Origin: Candidatus Enterococcus murrayae
GTDB taxonomy: Bacteria > Bacillota > Bacilli > Lactobacillales > Enterococcaceae
Assembly (NCBI RefSeq): GCF_017315985.1
Contig: NZ_JAFLVR010000018.1
Span: 62,001 to 126,000 of the forward strand
Direction: 5' to 3'
DNA length: 64,000 nt
This document shows, in pieces, positions 8,917 through 17,416 of the stretch. The translations under genes were made by a program, and so were the position numbers. How positions within the stretch are numbered: position 1 is the stretch's first letter; each line of letters starts with the position of its first letter. The notes below the pieces were generated by a model, which was given only the letters and a program-made list of their open reading frames with translations, searched no databases and was not told where the DNA came from.

Positions 8917-10344
8917 ATGATTGGAAAAATTGCATTAGTTGGTGCAGGACTGGGTGATCCAGAATTATTGACAATTAAAGGACTAAGAAAAATTGAACAA
9001 GCAGACGTGGTTGTTTACGATCGCTTGATTAATCCGGCTATTTTAAATGCCTGTAAAGCAGACTGTGAAAAAATTTATGTTGGTAAAAAACCTAATTACC
9101 ATCCAGTTCCGCAAGATAAGATCGAAGAAATTATGATTGAAAAAGCGCGCCAAGGACTTAATATAGTCCGTCTTAAAAGTGGAGATCCTTATGTTTTTGG
9201 CCGAGGTGGAGAGGAAGGATCGGCTTTAAAAGAAGCAGGGATAGCTTTTGAAGTCATTCCTGGAATCACTTCATCCATCGGGGGATTGACCTATGCTGGA
9301 ATACCTATTACACATAGGAACTTGTCTGCCAGTTTTCATGTCTACACAGGACATTTAAATGATTCGAGTCAAGCTATAGATTGGTCAATTGCTGCTAGAA
9401 CAGAGGGAACTTTAGTATTTTTGATGGGAATGTCCGGCTTACAGGAAATTACAAAAAAACTAATGAGTAATGGGAAAGACAAGAATACTCCAGTGGCAAT
9501 AATTCAATGGGCCAGTCGTAAACAGCAAAAAACAGTCGTAGGAACGTTGGAAACAATTTTCAAACAGGCACAGGCTGCTGAACTAGAACCACCCAGTCTG
9601 ATTGTGATTGGGCAGGTTGTAAAGTGCAGAGAAGAGTTAAATTTTTTTGAAGAGCGTCCTTTTTTTTCAACGAGTATTACAATTCCATTTACGAAAAAGA
9701 AAGGTATAGCTAGTCGCTTAACAGATTTAGGAGCAGAAATTATTGAACTGCCACCTAGCTGTAAACAAATTTCTGAGGGAATAATTGATTTTAGTAAGGC
9801 TCAACAGGTAGTTTTCACTGATCAACTAAGCATTGAAATGTTTGTACGCTTGATGAAACAAAATAAAATCGATTGGCGAAACTTAAGTGATTGGCGATTT
9901 ATTACAGTGGGACATCATACAGGTTCTACTTTGGAAAAGAAAGGTATTCTAGCAGATCATAACTATTTAGATTTAACTGTTTGCTTACAGGAGTTGGAGA
10001 TTACTTCAACTACCCTATTTTTAGGTGATTCTTCAACAATTGATATTTTAAAAGAAGAAAAAATTGCAGGTACCAAGTTAATTAGTCATGAAGAAAAAAT
10101 TGTTGTTGAGATTCCTAGATTATGGCAAAAAACGGATCTCATGTACTTCCCCAATTCAAAATCAGCCCGGTTATTCTTGACGGCTCTAAATAATAAAGAG
10201 TTAGAGATTGTTAAGCAGAAAAAAATTATAGTTATGGGACAAAAAACAAAGGATGTTTTTAATTACTATAAAATTCCTGTGATTCTGACAGATGAACCTA
10301 GCTATGAAAGTGTTGTAGAAAAAATCAAAGAGGAGATGGAGTGA
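8917..10344 (+). CDS. cobA-hemD: Fused uroporphyrinogen-III C-methyltransferase / uroporphyrinogen-III synthase (CobA-HemD)
   Basis: Two domains in 475 residues. Residues 1 to about 240 are a SUMT (CobA/SirA) that adds methyl groups at C-2 and C-7 to make precorrin-2, with 'VGAGLGDPELLTIKG', 'RLKSGDPYVFGRGGEE' and 'VIPGITSSIGG'. Residues 250-475 resemble HemD, which cyclises hydroxymethylbilane to uroporphyrinogen III; recognisable parts include 'TKKKGIASRLTDLGAEIIELP' style N-terminal sequence, 'VFTDQLSIEMF' and a C-terminal 'FPNSKSARLFLTAL' helix. The HemD half is diverged. A second, separate hemD occurs at 17373-18119. Similar fusions are known in other Firmicutes, including Listeria cob clusters. 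SUMT is certain; activity of the HemD half is less so. Confidence 0.9.
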   Translation: MIGKIALVGAGLGDPELLTIKGLRKIEQADVVVYDRLINPAILNACKADCEKIYVGKKPNYHPVPQDKIEEIMIEKARQGLNIVRLKSGDPYVFGRGGEEGSALKEAGIAFEVIPGITSSIGGLTYAGIPITHRNLSASFHVYTGHLNDSSQAIDWSIAARTEGTLVFLMGMSGLQEITKKLMSNGKDKNTPVAIIQWASRKQQKTVVGTLETIFKQAQAAELEPPSLIVIGQVVKCREELNFFEERPFFSTSITIPFTKKKGIASRLTDLGAEIIELPPSCKQISEGIIDFSKAQQVVFTDQLSIEMFVRLMKQNKIDWRNLSDWRFITVGHHTGSTLEKKGILADHNYLDLTVCLQELEITSTTLFLGDSSTIDILKEEKIAGTKLISHEEKIVVEIPRLWQKTDLMYFPNSKSARLFLTALNNKELEIVKQKKIIVMGQKTKDVFNYYKIPVILTDEPSYESVVEKIKEEME

Positions 10345-11126
10345 TGAAGCCTGCATTAATAGTAGTCAGCTTCGGTACAAGTTATGTTGAAACGAGAAAA
10401 AAAACGATTGACGTCGTAGAGAAAAAAATAGCTCAAGCGTATCCCGAATTTGATACTTTTCGCGCTTTTACTTCCAATAAAGTCATAAAGAAAATCAAAG
10501 AACAGGAAAAAATGACAGTTTTGACAGTAGATCAGCAAATGAAAAAACTAGTTGCTGATGGTTATGAAGAAATCTATGTTCAACCGCTGCATATTATTCC
10601 TGGAAGTGAGTACTCAAAAGCATTACATCAGGCGATGAGATACAAGGATCAATTAAAACTGGTAAAAATCGGAAAACCTTTGTTAAGTGATGTGGGAGAT
10701 TATCAGAAGATCGTTGGATGGTTAGAATTGCTGTCAGAAGGATTTGCCGAAGATGAAGCTCTAATGTTAATGGGGCACGGCAGTCAACATTCAGCATTTA
10801 CAGTTTATGCGTGTTTAGATCACATGTTAATGGAAAAACCAATTTTTGTTTGTGCGGTTGAAAGTTATCCAGAAATTTCTTTACTAATCAGTCGACTTCA
10901 AAAGAGCCACTACAAGAAAATAAAATTATATCCATTGATGCTAGTGGCGGGAGATCATGCGGTAAATGATATGGCATCAGATGAAGAAGATTCTTGGAAA
11001 TCTCAATTAGAAAAAGCTGGGTTTTACGTGGAAACCATTCTTAAGGGAATGGGAGAGGCTCCGGAAATTCAACAGCAATTTATTGACCATGTAGGAGCGA
11101 TGATAGAAGGGATGACGAATGGCTAA
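10344..11126 (+). CDS. cbiK: Sirohydrochlorin cobaltochelatase CbiK
   Basis: Inserts Co2+ into the early tetrapyrrole, committing the pathway to the anaerobic branch. The 260-residue protein has the CbiK fold markers 'ALIVVSFGTSYVETRKKTI' near the start and two metal-binding histidine regions, 'LMGHGSQHSAF' and 'LMLVAGDHAVNDMAS'. The ATG at 10344 follows AGGAGA with about 7 bases of spacing and shares a base with the previous stop (TGATG). An in-frame GTG three bases earlier is less likely. No N-terminal signal peptide is visible, so it is cytoplasmic. Confidence 0.95.
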   Translation: MKPALIVVSFGTSYVETRKKTIDVVEKKIAQAYPEFDTFRAFTSNKVIKKIKEQEKMTVLTVDQQMKKLVADGYEEIYVQPLHIIPGSEYSKALHQAMRYKDQLKLVKIGKPLLSDVGDYQKIVGWLELLSEGFAEDEALMLMGHGSQHSAFTVYACLDHMLMEKPIFVCAVESYPEISLLISRLQKSHYKKIKLYPLMLVAGDHAVNDMASDEEDSWKSQLEKAGFYVETILKGMGEAPEIQQQFIDHVGAMIEGMTNG

Positions 11127-11832
11127 ATTTTATGGAGTAGGTACTGGACCAGGTGCATCAGATTTACTAACAATTCGTGGGAAAGAAATCATTGAAATGG
11201 TTGATTGTCTCTATACACCTGAATCTAAAAAGGGTGGAAAAAGTCTTGCATTGCAGATTGTTGATCCTTATTTACGTACGGATTTAACAATAAAACAACG
11301 ACATTTTCCGATGGTAAATGATTGGGAACAGAAGCGAAGTGCTTGGAACGAAATTACAGAGGAAATTGTTGCTGATGTAAAAAAAGGGTTGAATGTTGCC
11401 TTTATCACATTAGGCGACCCGATGGTTTATAGCACTTACAGTTACTTATTAGAGCGATTATCAAACAAGATCGAGACTGAAACAGTGTCCGGAATATCCT
11501 CTTTCTGCCAGATTTCTAATAATTTACAGATTCCTTTGGTCATCGATGAAGAGAGCTATGCCGTTTTGCCAGCAACAGCTGATGAATCAACTATCCGTAC
11601 TGCATTGGAACAAATATCAACGATAGTTTTGATGAAGGTTTCAACCGCATTGCCTAAGATTCTAAAAATTTTAACAGAGTTAGAATTATTGGACCATACG
11701 ATATTAGTCAGTGATTCTTCAATGGATTCTGAGAAAGTAATGATTGGTTTAAATGAGTTAAATGAGGCGGATCAACTATCGTATTTCAGTACCATGATTG
11801 TCTACAAGAATAGAGAGTTGAAAGGAAGTTAA
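11119..11832 (+). CDS. cbiL: Cobalt-factor II C20-methyltransferase CbiL
   Basis: SAM-dependent C-20 methylation directly after cobalt insertion. Tetrapyrrole methylase signatures are 'GVGTGPGASDLLTIRGKEII' at the N-terminus, 'FITLGDPMVYSTYSYL' (classic for CbiL/CobI) and 'VSGISSFCQISNNLQIPL'. The 237-residue length is normal. The start overlaps cbiK by 8 bases. It is followed two bases later by the cobalt transporter genes, so enzyme and metal supply are co-expressed. Confidence 0.95.
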   Translation: MAKFYGVGTGPGASDLLTIRGKEIIEMVDCLYTPESKKGGKSLALQIVDPYLRTDLTIKQRHFPMVNDWEQKRSAWNEITEEIVADVKKGLNVAFITLGDPMVYSTYSYLLERLSNKIETETVSGISSFCQISNNLQIPLVIDEESYAVLPATADESTIRTALEQISTIVLMKVSTALPKILKILTELELLDHTILVSDSSMDSEKVMIGLNELNEADQLSYFSTMIVYKNRELKGS

Positions 11833-11834
11833 AA

Positions 11835-12587
11835 ATGATGAAGCCTAAAGTGAAAACAATACGAAAAATCTTTTTAGTATTACTTCTTTTGGTTCTAGTT
11901 GTACCACAAAAAGCCCATGCTATGCATATCATGGAAGGCTTTTTACCATTAGGCTGGTGTTTGTTTTGGTATGCAGCATTCATTCCATTCTTTATTTATG
12001 GTCTGATAAGTATTAGAAGAGCTGTTGCAGACAATCCACACAATAAGATTCTTTTAGCATTCAGCGGAGCCTTTATCTTCATTTTGTCGGCGTTAAAAAT
12101 CCCGTCGGTTACTGGTTCTACTTCTCACCCAACAGGTGTCGGAATTGGGACTGTTCTCTTTGGACCGGGAGTCATCAGTGTGCTAGGAACGATTTGCTTG
12201 CTTTTCCAGGCTCTACTGCTAGCTCATGGGGGGATTACAACCTTAGGTGCTAATGCTTTTTCAATGGCTGTAGTTGGACCTTTCATCGGATACGGTGTGT
12301 ATTTTCTTTTGAAAAAGACAAATGCACCAACCTCCGTTTGTTTATTCCTATGCGCATTCATAGCAGATCTAGCAACATATTTTACAACCGCACTTCAATT
12401 AGGTCTTGTTTTTCCAGACTCTTCAACAGGGATCATGGGAGCAATTGCGAAATTTGTTGGAGTCTTTATGCTAACTCAAATTCCAATTGCCATTGCAGAA
12501 GGACTATTAACGGTTGTTGCTTATAATTTAATTTCTGCGAATTTTCCTTTTAAGGAAGGAGGCATTTTGAATAATGGAAAGAAATAA
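11835..12587 (+). CDS. cbiM: Cobalt ECF transporter substrate-binding component CbiM
   Basis: Membrane component that binds Co2+ in the CbiMNQO energy-coupling-factor importer. An N-terminal signal-like segment (about residues 8-28) ends in 'KAHA', followed by the exact mature start 'MHIMEGFLP'. In this family the new N-terminus and its second-position histidine form the metal site. Several transmembrane helices follow, with 'SVTGSTSHPTGVGIG' as the conserved loop. The 250-residue length is normal. It overlaps cbiN by 14 bases. Confidence 0.96.
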   Translation: MMKPKVKTIRKIFLVLLLLVLVVPQKAHAMHIMEGFLPLGWCLFWYAAFIPFFIYGLISIRRAVADNPHNKILLAFSGAFIFILSALKIPSVTGSTSHPTGVGIGTVLFGPGVISVLGTICLLFQALLLAHGGITTLGANAFSMAVVGPFIGYGVYFLLKKTNAPTSVCLFLCAFIADLATYFTTALQLGLVFPDSSTGIMGAIAKFVGVFMLTQIPIAIAEGLLTVVAYNLISANFPFKEGGILNNGKK

Positions 12588-12873
12588 ATCAAAAACGACG
12601 TTAAACATTATTCTTTTATTAGCAGTAATAGGATTGATAGCTGGTGCCTTATTGGTTAATCAAAATGGGGAATTCAGCGGTTCGGACGGTGAAGCAGAGA
12701 AAGTTATTACTGAGATTGCACCAAACTATCAACCTTGGTTTGATTCATTGCTAGAACCTAAAAGTGGAGAAATTGAAAGTTTATTATTCACTCTTCAAGG
12801 AAGTCTAGGGGTTGGGATCATTACCTATATTTTAGGATATTACAGAGGGAAGAAGAAAAATGCTGCTCATTGA
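12574..12873 (+). CDS. cbiN: Cobalt transporter auxiliary protein CbiN
   Basis: Small membrane partner of CbiM that helps load cobalt. The 99-residue protein has two transmembrane segments (about residues 9-28 and 72-90) with an extracytoplasmic loop containing 'ITEIAPNYQPWFDSLLEP', the CbiN hallmark. It overlaps cbiM by 14 bases and cbiQ by 14 bases. The C-terminus is a short positively charged tail, 'YRGKKKNAAH', consistent with an inside location. Confidence 0.94.
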   Translation: MERNKSKTTLNIILLLAVIGLIAGALLVNQNGEFSGSDGEAEKVITEIAPNYQPWFDSLLEPKSGEIESLLFTLQGSLGVGIITYILGYYRGKKKNAAH

Positions 12874-13537
12874 TAAGATTGCCTATGAGAATCGATTGAT
12901 TGAACTTTCTCCCAAAATAAAAAGTGCTTTCTATCTTTTTCTATTAATAATATGTTTTTTAACTACACCAATGATTCAAGGGATAATAAGCTTAATCATA
13001 GGTTTAGCAACAATTTATGTTACTAAAGTGAAAGTTACGAGATACTTCAAATGGCTCTTGATACCTGCCCCTTTTTTAGCAATAAGTATTTTAACTATTT
13101 TGTTTTCAATAAGTTCGCAATCAAGTGCGTTTATTTTTAAGATCCCCGTATTTAACAATTATTTAGGAATAACAAGTACTTCGCTAACAATAGGTACAAA
13201 GTTATTTTTCCGCTCTTTTAGTTGTTTGATCTGTACGTATTTCTTTATTTTAACGGTGCCTTTTCATCAAATATTAGTAGTGATGAAACAAGCTCGTTTC
13301 CCAATATTATTAATTGAACTGACAATGCTAATGTATCGTTTCATATTCATTTTTGCAGATGAATTTTTGATAATTAAAAGAGCACAAGAAATGCGTTTTG
13401 GATACAGAGGATTGAAAAATAGTTATCATTCTTTAGGTTTAATGATCAAAATACTGTTTTTCCAATCATTTGATCGATTTAATAAGATGATTCTTTCTCT
13501 TGAAATAAAATTTTTTGATGGTGATTTTCCACTGTAA
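12860..13537 (+). CDS. cbiQ: Cobalt ECF transporter T component CbiQ
   Basis: Transmembrane coupling protein that links CbiM to the ATPase CbiO. The 225-residue protein has about five hydrophobic helices and the ECF-T coupling segments, including 'RAQEMRFGYRG' (the alanine-arginine-glycine type motif) and a preceding 'LMYRFIFIFADE'. It overlaps cbiN by 14 bases and is followed after a short gap by cbiO. The sequence is AT-rich and somewhat diverged, but position and motifs leave little doubt. Confidence 0.93.
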   Translation: MLLIDKIAYENRLIELSPKIKSAFYLFLLIICFLTTPMIQGIISLIIGLATIYVTKVKVTRYFKWLLIPAPFLAISILTILFSISSQSSAFIFKIPVFNNYLGITSTSLTIGTKLFFRSFSCLICTYFFILTVPFHQILVVMKQARFPILLIELTMLMYRFIFIFADEFLIIKRAQEMRFGYRGLKNSYHSLGLMIKILFFQSFDRFNKMILSLEIKFFDGDFPL

Positions 13538-13562
13538 CAATTAAATGAAGGAAGGAATCAAA

Positions 13563-14366
13563 ATGTTTAAAGTAGCAGATTTATGTATTAGTTACGAAAA
13601 TCAAGCAGATGTGCTGCATCATCTGTCTTTGGATTTTAGTGATCATAAGGCTGTCGGTATTTTAGGAGCAAATGGTTCAGGAAAGTCCACTCTGTTTGCG
13701 GCAATCGTGGGGTTACTGCGCCCTAATCAGGGCAAGATTATCTATGAAAATCAACCACTAGAGTATAAAAAGGCAGCACTCTATAGATATAGACAAGAAG
13801 TGGGCATTGTTTTTCAGGAGCCGGAACACCAAATATTCTATTCAATTGTTGAAGACGATGTTGCGTTTGCTCTAAAAAATCTTGGGATTGACTCTTCTCA
13901 GATTAAACTCCGAATGAATGAAGTGTTTTCTTTACTTAAAATTGATGATTTGAAGAAAAAACCAGTACAATATTTGAGTTACGGACAAAAAAAGAAAGTA
14001 GCGATCGCGAGTGTTCTAATGCTCAAGACTAAATGGCTGCTTTTGGATGAACCGACTGCGGGATTGGACCCTTCTGGAAAACAACAAATGATAGAGATTA
14101 TTTCTCAACTAATCCAACAGGGGACTAAAATTATATTATCAAGTCACGATATGGATCTAATGTATGAAATCTGTGAGTACTTATATGTACTAGACAAAGG
14201 AACAATCATTAAGGAGGGAAGTTCTGACGAGGTGTTTCTAGACAAAAAAGTATTAGAATCAGCGGGCTTAGAGCAACCTTGGTTAGTTAAGATACATCAG
14301 CAATTAGGATTCCCGCTTGTCAAAAATCAACAGGAATTTATGCGAACAAAGTTAAACGTGAGGTGA
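13563..14366 (+). CDS. cbiO: Cobalt ECF transporter ATPase CbiO
   Basis: ABC ATPase powering cobalt uptake. The 267-residue protein has Walker A 'GANGSGKST', a Q-loop in 'GIVFQEPEHQIF', the signature 'LSYGQKKKVAIAS', Walker B 'WLLLDEPTAG' and the H-loop 'SSHDMD'. I chose the ATG at 13563, which lies behind GAAGGAAGGA (13548-13557); an upstream in-frame ATG at 13545 has no site. The end overlaps an in-frame GTG of cbiP, but the cbiP ATG at 14372 is more likely used. Confidence 0.95.
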   Translation: MFKVADLCISYENQADVLHHLSLDFSDHKAVGILGANGSGKSTLFAAIVGLLRPNQGKIIYENQPLEYKKAALYRYRQEVGIVFQEPEHQIFYSIVEDDVAFALKNLGIDSSQIKLRMNEVFSLLKIDDLKKKPVQYLSYGQKKKVAIASVLMLKTKWLLLDEPTAGLDPSGKQQMIEIISQLIQQGTKIILSSHDMDLMYEICEYLYVLDKGTIIKEGSSDEVFLDKKVLESAGLEQPWLVKIHQQLGFPLVKNQQEFMRTKLNVR

Positions 14367-14371
14367 AACAA

Positions 14372-15874
14372 ATGGGGAAAAGTTTGATGATTCAAGGAAC
14401 TGCATCGGATTCAGGCAAGAGTATACTAGTCGCTGGTTTATGTAGAATTTTTTATCAGGATGGATTGAAAGCGTTACCTTTCAAATCGCAAAATATGGCT
14501 CTTAATTCTTACATTACTATGAAAGGTCAAGAGATGGGACGTGCCCAAGTTTTCCAAGCAGAAGCTGCCGGGATCGAACCAGATGTACGCATGAATCCTG
14601 TTCTATTAAAACCAACTTCTGACAGAAAATCACAGGTTATATTTAACGGTGAGGTTCTCTGTGACATGGATGCTGTAGAATATCATGAGTTCAAGCCGCA
14701 ATTGATTGAGAAAATAACTGGCTTATATCAAGAACTGGTGCAGGAAAATGATGTGATTGTACTTGAAGGTGCGGGAAGCCCGGCGGAAATAAACTTAAAT
14801 AGTCGAGATATCGCTAATATGGGGATGGCTAAAATTGCTGATGCTCCGGTAATTTTAGTAGCGGACATTGACAAGGGAGGTGTCTTTGCCTCAATTTATG
14901 GAACAATTCATTTACTTGAACCGGCTGAAAGAGCACGGATCAAGGGAATTATTATTAATAAATTTCGTGGTGATATTGCCTTGTTAGATCCCGGATTGAA
15001 GATGATTGAGGATTTGACAGATGTTCCCGTAATTGGGGTGATACCATATGCTCAATTAAATATCGAAGATGAGGATAGTGTGGCTTTAACAAAGGTGAAT
15101 CGATCGTATAATCCGCAAAAAGATTTGGATATTGCAGTGATTGGATTATCCAAAATATCCAACTTTACTGATTTCAAAAGTTTGGAGAGTGAACCGGATG
15201 TATCTATTCGATATGTATTTCCTGGTGATCAATTAGGAAGTCCTGACATTCTTATTTTACCTGGCAGTAAAAATACTTTAGAGGATTGCTTGTACTTGAA
15301 AGATTCGGGGATGGCTAAAGAGATTCAAAGAGTTCGGAATGAAGGAAAAATGATTTTTGGAATTTGTGGTGGATTTCAGTTGCTTGGAAAAATGCTGCAT
15401 GATCCTCACCAAGTCGAATCTACACATGGTAGTCTCAAAGGATTAGCTCTATTGAACATAGAAACTTATTTTGAAGCCAAAAAAACAACTACTAGAGTTG
15501 AAGCAAAAATTGGTGAAGAAACAATTCACGGCTATGAAATCCATATGGGAAGATCAGAAAACTATGAGAAGCAATACTTTGCAGAGCTCATTACTGCTAA
15601 CGGTAAAAAAATTTCGAGAAAAGATGGTGCTGTAAGTTCAGATAAACTGGTAATTGGGACTTACCTTCATGGTGTTTTTGATAATAGTGCTTGGCGAAGA
15701 AAACTATTGAATCAGGTTCGAGAAGCAAAAGGGCTCTCTTTAATTAAAGAAGTAGCTATACCTTATAAAGAATATAAAAATCAACAATATGACAAATTAG
15801 CAGATTTGATCCGCAAAAATGTTGATTTAGAAAAAATTTATCAAATTATGAATCAGGAGGAGATAAACGTATGA
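14372..15874 (+). CDS. cbiP: Cobyric acid synthase CbiP
   Basis: Glutamine-dependent amidation of the b, d, e and g side chains to give adenosylcobyric acid. The N-terminal P-loop-type domain has 'GTASDSGKSILVAGL'. The family motif 'PFKSQNMALNSY' follows, then 'VLEGAGSPAEINL'. The C-terminal glutaminase domain has the nucleophile Cys in 'FGICGGFQLLG' and a late 'GTYLHGVFDN' histidine. The ATG at 14372 follows GAGGTG; a GTG at 14363 is the alternative. The 500-residue length is normal. It overlaps the adenosyltransferase gene by 4 bases. Confidence 0.96.
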   Translation: MGKSLMIQGTASDSGKSILVAGLCRIFYQDGLKALPFKSQNMALNSYITMKGQEMGRAQVFQAEAAGIEPDVRMNPVLLKPTSDRKSQVIFNGEVLCDMDAVEYHEFKPQLIEKITGLYQELVQENDVIVLEGAGSPAEINLNSRDIANMGMAKIADAPVILVADIDKGGVFASIYGTIHLLEPAERARIKGIIINKFRGDIALLDPGLKMIEDLTDVPVIGVIPYAQLNIEDEDSVALTKVNRSYNPQKDLDIAVIGLSKISNFTDFKSLESEPDVSIRYVFPGDQLGSPDILILPGSKNTLEDCLYLKDSGMAKEIQRVRNEGKMIFGICGGFQLLGKMLHDPHQVESTHGSLKGLALLNIETYFEAKKTTTRVEAKIGEETIHGYEIHMGRSENYEKQYFAELITANGKKISRKDGAVSSDKLVIGTYLHGVFDNSAWRRKLLNQVREAKGLSLIKEVAIPYKEYKNQQYDKLADLIRKNVDLEKIYQIMNQEEINV

Positions 15875-16458
15875 GTATCTATACGCGCTATGGTGATCGA
15901 GGATACACTAAATTAGTTGGGGGCGGAAGGGCTAAAAAGAGCGCTCCCCGGGTCCAGGCGTATGGATCTATTGATACATTAAATGCCCAGTTGGGTTTAA
16001 CTGTGGCTTCATTGAATGAACAAGAGAATTATTTGTATGCGGAACTAGTTCAATTACAGCAATGGATATTTGACTGCGGCAGCGATTTCGCAACCCCTGA
16101 TGAAAAGCGTCCATATAAAGTTGAGCCGCAAATGATTGTGTGGCTTGAAGAAAAAATTGATTTTTATTGGTCTAAATCTCCAACGATTGATCGTTTTGTT
16201 TTGCCAGCAGGAACTGTCAGCTCTGTAAATTTACATCTTTGTAGATGTTTTACACGCGAAGCTGAGCGAAACGCTGTAAGCTTACTGGAGTACGATGAAG
16301 CAGTCAATGAAGAAGCATTGAGGTTTTTAAATCGTTTATCTGACTATTTTTTTGTTTTGGCACGTTGGGTTAATAGTCAGGCCGGACAACCAGAGATTTT
16401 TTATGAAAACAGTATTTCAGTTTTTAATAGAAAAAAGAATAAAAAAGAGCTTTTCTAG
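15871..16458 (+). CDS. ATP:cob(I)alamin adenosyltransferase, PduO type
   Basis: Transfers the adenosyl group of ATP to cob(I)alamin or cob(I)yrinate to make the upper ligand. The 195-residue protein has the PduO-type ATP-binding N-terminus 'TRYGDRGYTKLVGGGRAKK' and the conserved 'RCFTREAERNAVSL' helix (about residues 127-140), followed by 'FLNRLSDYFFVLARWVN'. It is unrelated to the CobA/BtuR type, so the usual cobA symbol would mislead here. It overlaps cbiP by 4 bases, placing adenosylation at the cobyric acid stage. The C-terminus is a short lysine-rich tail. Confidence 0.94.
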   Translation: MSIYTRYGDRGYTKLVGGGRAKKSAPRVQAYGSIDTLNAQLGLTVASLNEQENYLYAELVQLQQWIFDCGSDFATPDEKRPYKVEPQMIVWLEEKIDFYWSKSPTIDRFVLPAGTVSSVNLHLCRCFTREAERNAVSLLEYDEAVNEEALRFLNRLSDYFFVLARWVNSQAGQPEIFYENSISVFNRKKNKKELF

Positions 16459-16474
16459 TGAAAGAAGGAAGAAA

Positions 16475-17416
16475 ATGAAAAAACTGAAAGTTGGTACACG
16501 AGGCAGCAAGCTCGCTACTACACAAACAAAGCAAGCTTTAGCAGTTTTTCAAAGCTATTTTCCAGATGTAGAAGTTGAACTTATAAAAATCAAGACCAAA
16601 GGAGACCACTTGGCGACACATAACTTACAGTCGATTGGTGGACAAGGCTGTTTTGTTAGAGAACTAGAGTATCAACTTCGCGCGGGTAATATTGATTTCG
16701 CAATACACAGTTTGAAAGATATCCCTACTGATATCCATGAGGACTTGACGCTTGCTTGTGTTATGGAGCGTCATTCACCAACGGATGCCCTGGTCATTAG
16801 GGAACATAGAAGTTTGGCAAATTTACCTAAAAATGCTGTCGTTGGAACCAGCAGTCTCCGTAGAAAAGCACAGCTTTTGAATGCTCGGCCTGATTTTGAT
16901 ATTCAGCCGATCAGAGGAAACATTGATACTAGAATCAGGAAAATGAATGAAGGTCAGTATGATGCAATTGTTTTAGCTTTAGCAGGACTGGAACGCTTGA
17001 GTCTTGATCAAACGGTTTATCATCAAGAGCTTTCACCAGAAATCATGTTGCCTGCCATAGGACAAGGCGCACTGGCTTTAGAGTGTCGAAAAGATAATAA
17101 AGAAGTGTTGCACATGTTAAAAAAAATGGAGCATCTGCCAACAGCAATTGCTGTAAATGCTGAGCGTGCCTTTTTAAATAGTTTGGATGGTAGTTGTACG
17201 TTTCCTGTAGGGGCGTATTGTTTCCCCAAGGATGGGACTTATGAACTGACCGGAATGATTGGTAGTGAAAACGGACAAATTATTTTAAAGGAAACAATGC
17301 AAGGTAATGATCCAGTGATTTTAGGAAAATCTGTAGCTGCTAAAATGATCCAGCAAGGAGCAATTATGTTGATTGAGGAGTGCAGAAACGATCAAAAAGA
17401 AACTTTTATACACTAG
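16475..17416 (+). CDS. hemC: Hydroxymethylbilane synthase (porphobilinogen deaminase)
   Basis: Polymerises four porphobilinogen molecules into hydroxymethylbilane. The 313-residue protein begins MKKLKVGTRGSKLATTQT and has 'IHSLKDIPTD' (catalytic Asp region), 'GTSSLRRKAQLL', 'RGNIDTR' and the cofactor-binding cysteine in 'LDGSCTFPVGAYC'. I chose the ATG at 16475 behind GAAGGAAG; the longer frame from 16352 reads through the adenosyltransferase end and has no support. Its presence inside a B12 cluster, together with hemD, suggests it feeds corrin rather than heme. Confidence 0.96.
   Translation: MKKLKVGTRGSKLATTQTKQALAVFQSYFPDVEVELIKIKTKGDHLATHNLQSIGGQGCFVRELEYQLRAGNIDFAIHSLKDIPTDIHEDLTLACVMERHSPTDALVIREHRSLANLPKNAVVGTSSLRRKAQLLNARPDFDIQPIRGNIDTRIRKMNEGQYDAIVLALAGLERLSLDQTVYHQELSPEIMLPAIGQGALALECRKDNKEVLHMLKKMEHLPTAIAVNAERAFLNSLDGSCTFPVGAYCFPKDGTYELTGMIGSENGQIILKETMQGNDPVILGKSVAAKMIQQGAIMLIEECRNDQKETFIH

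Noticed and set aside
16352-16474. Upstream extension of hemC
   Set aside because: It reads through the end of the adenosyltransferase gene; the conserved HemC start is at 16475 with its own ribosome binding site.
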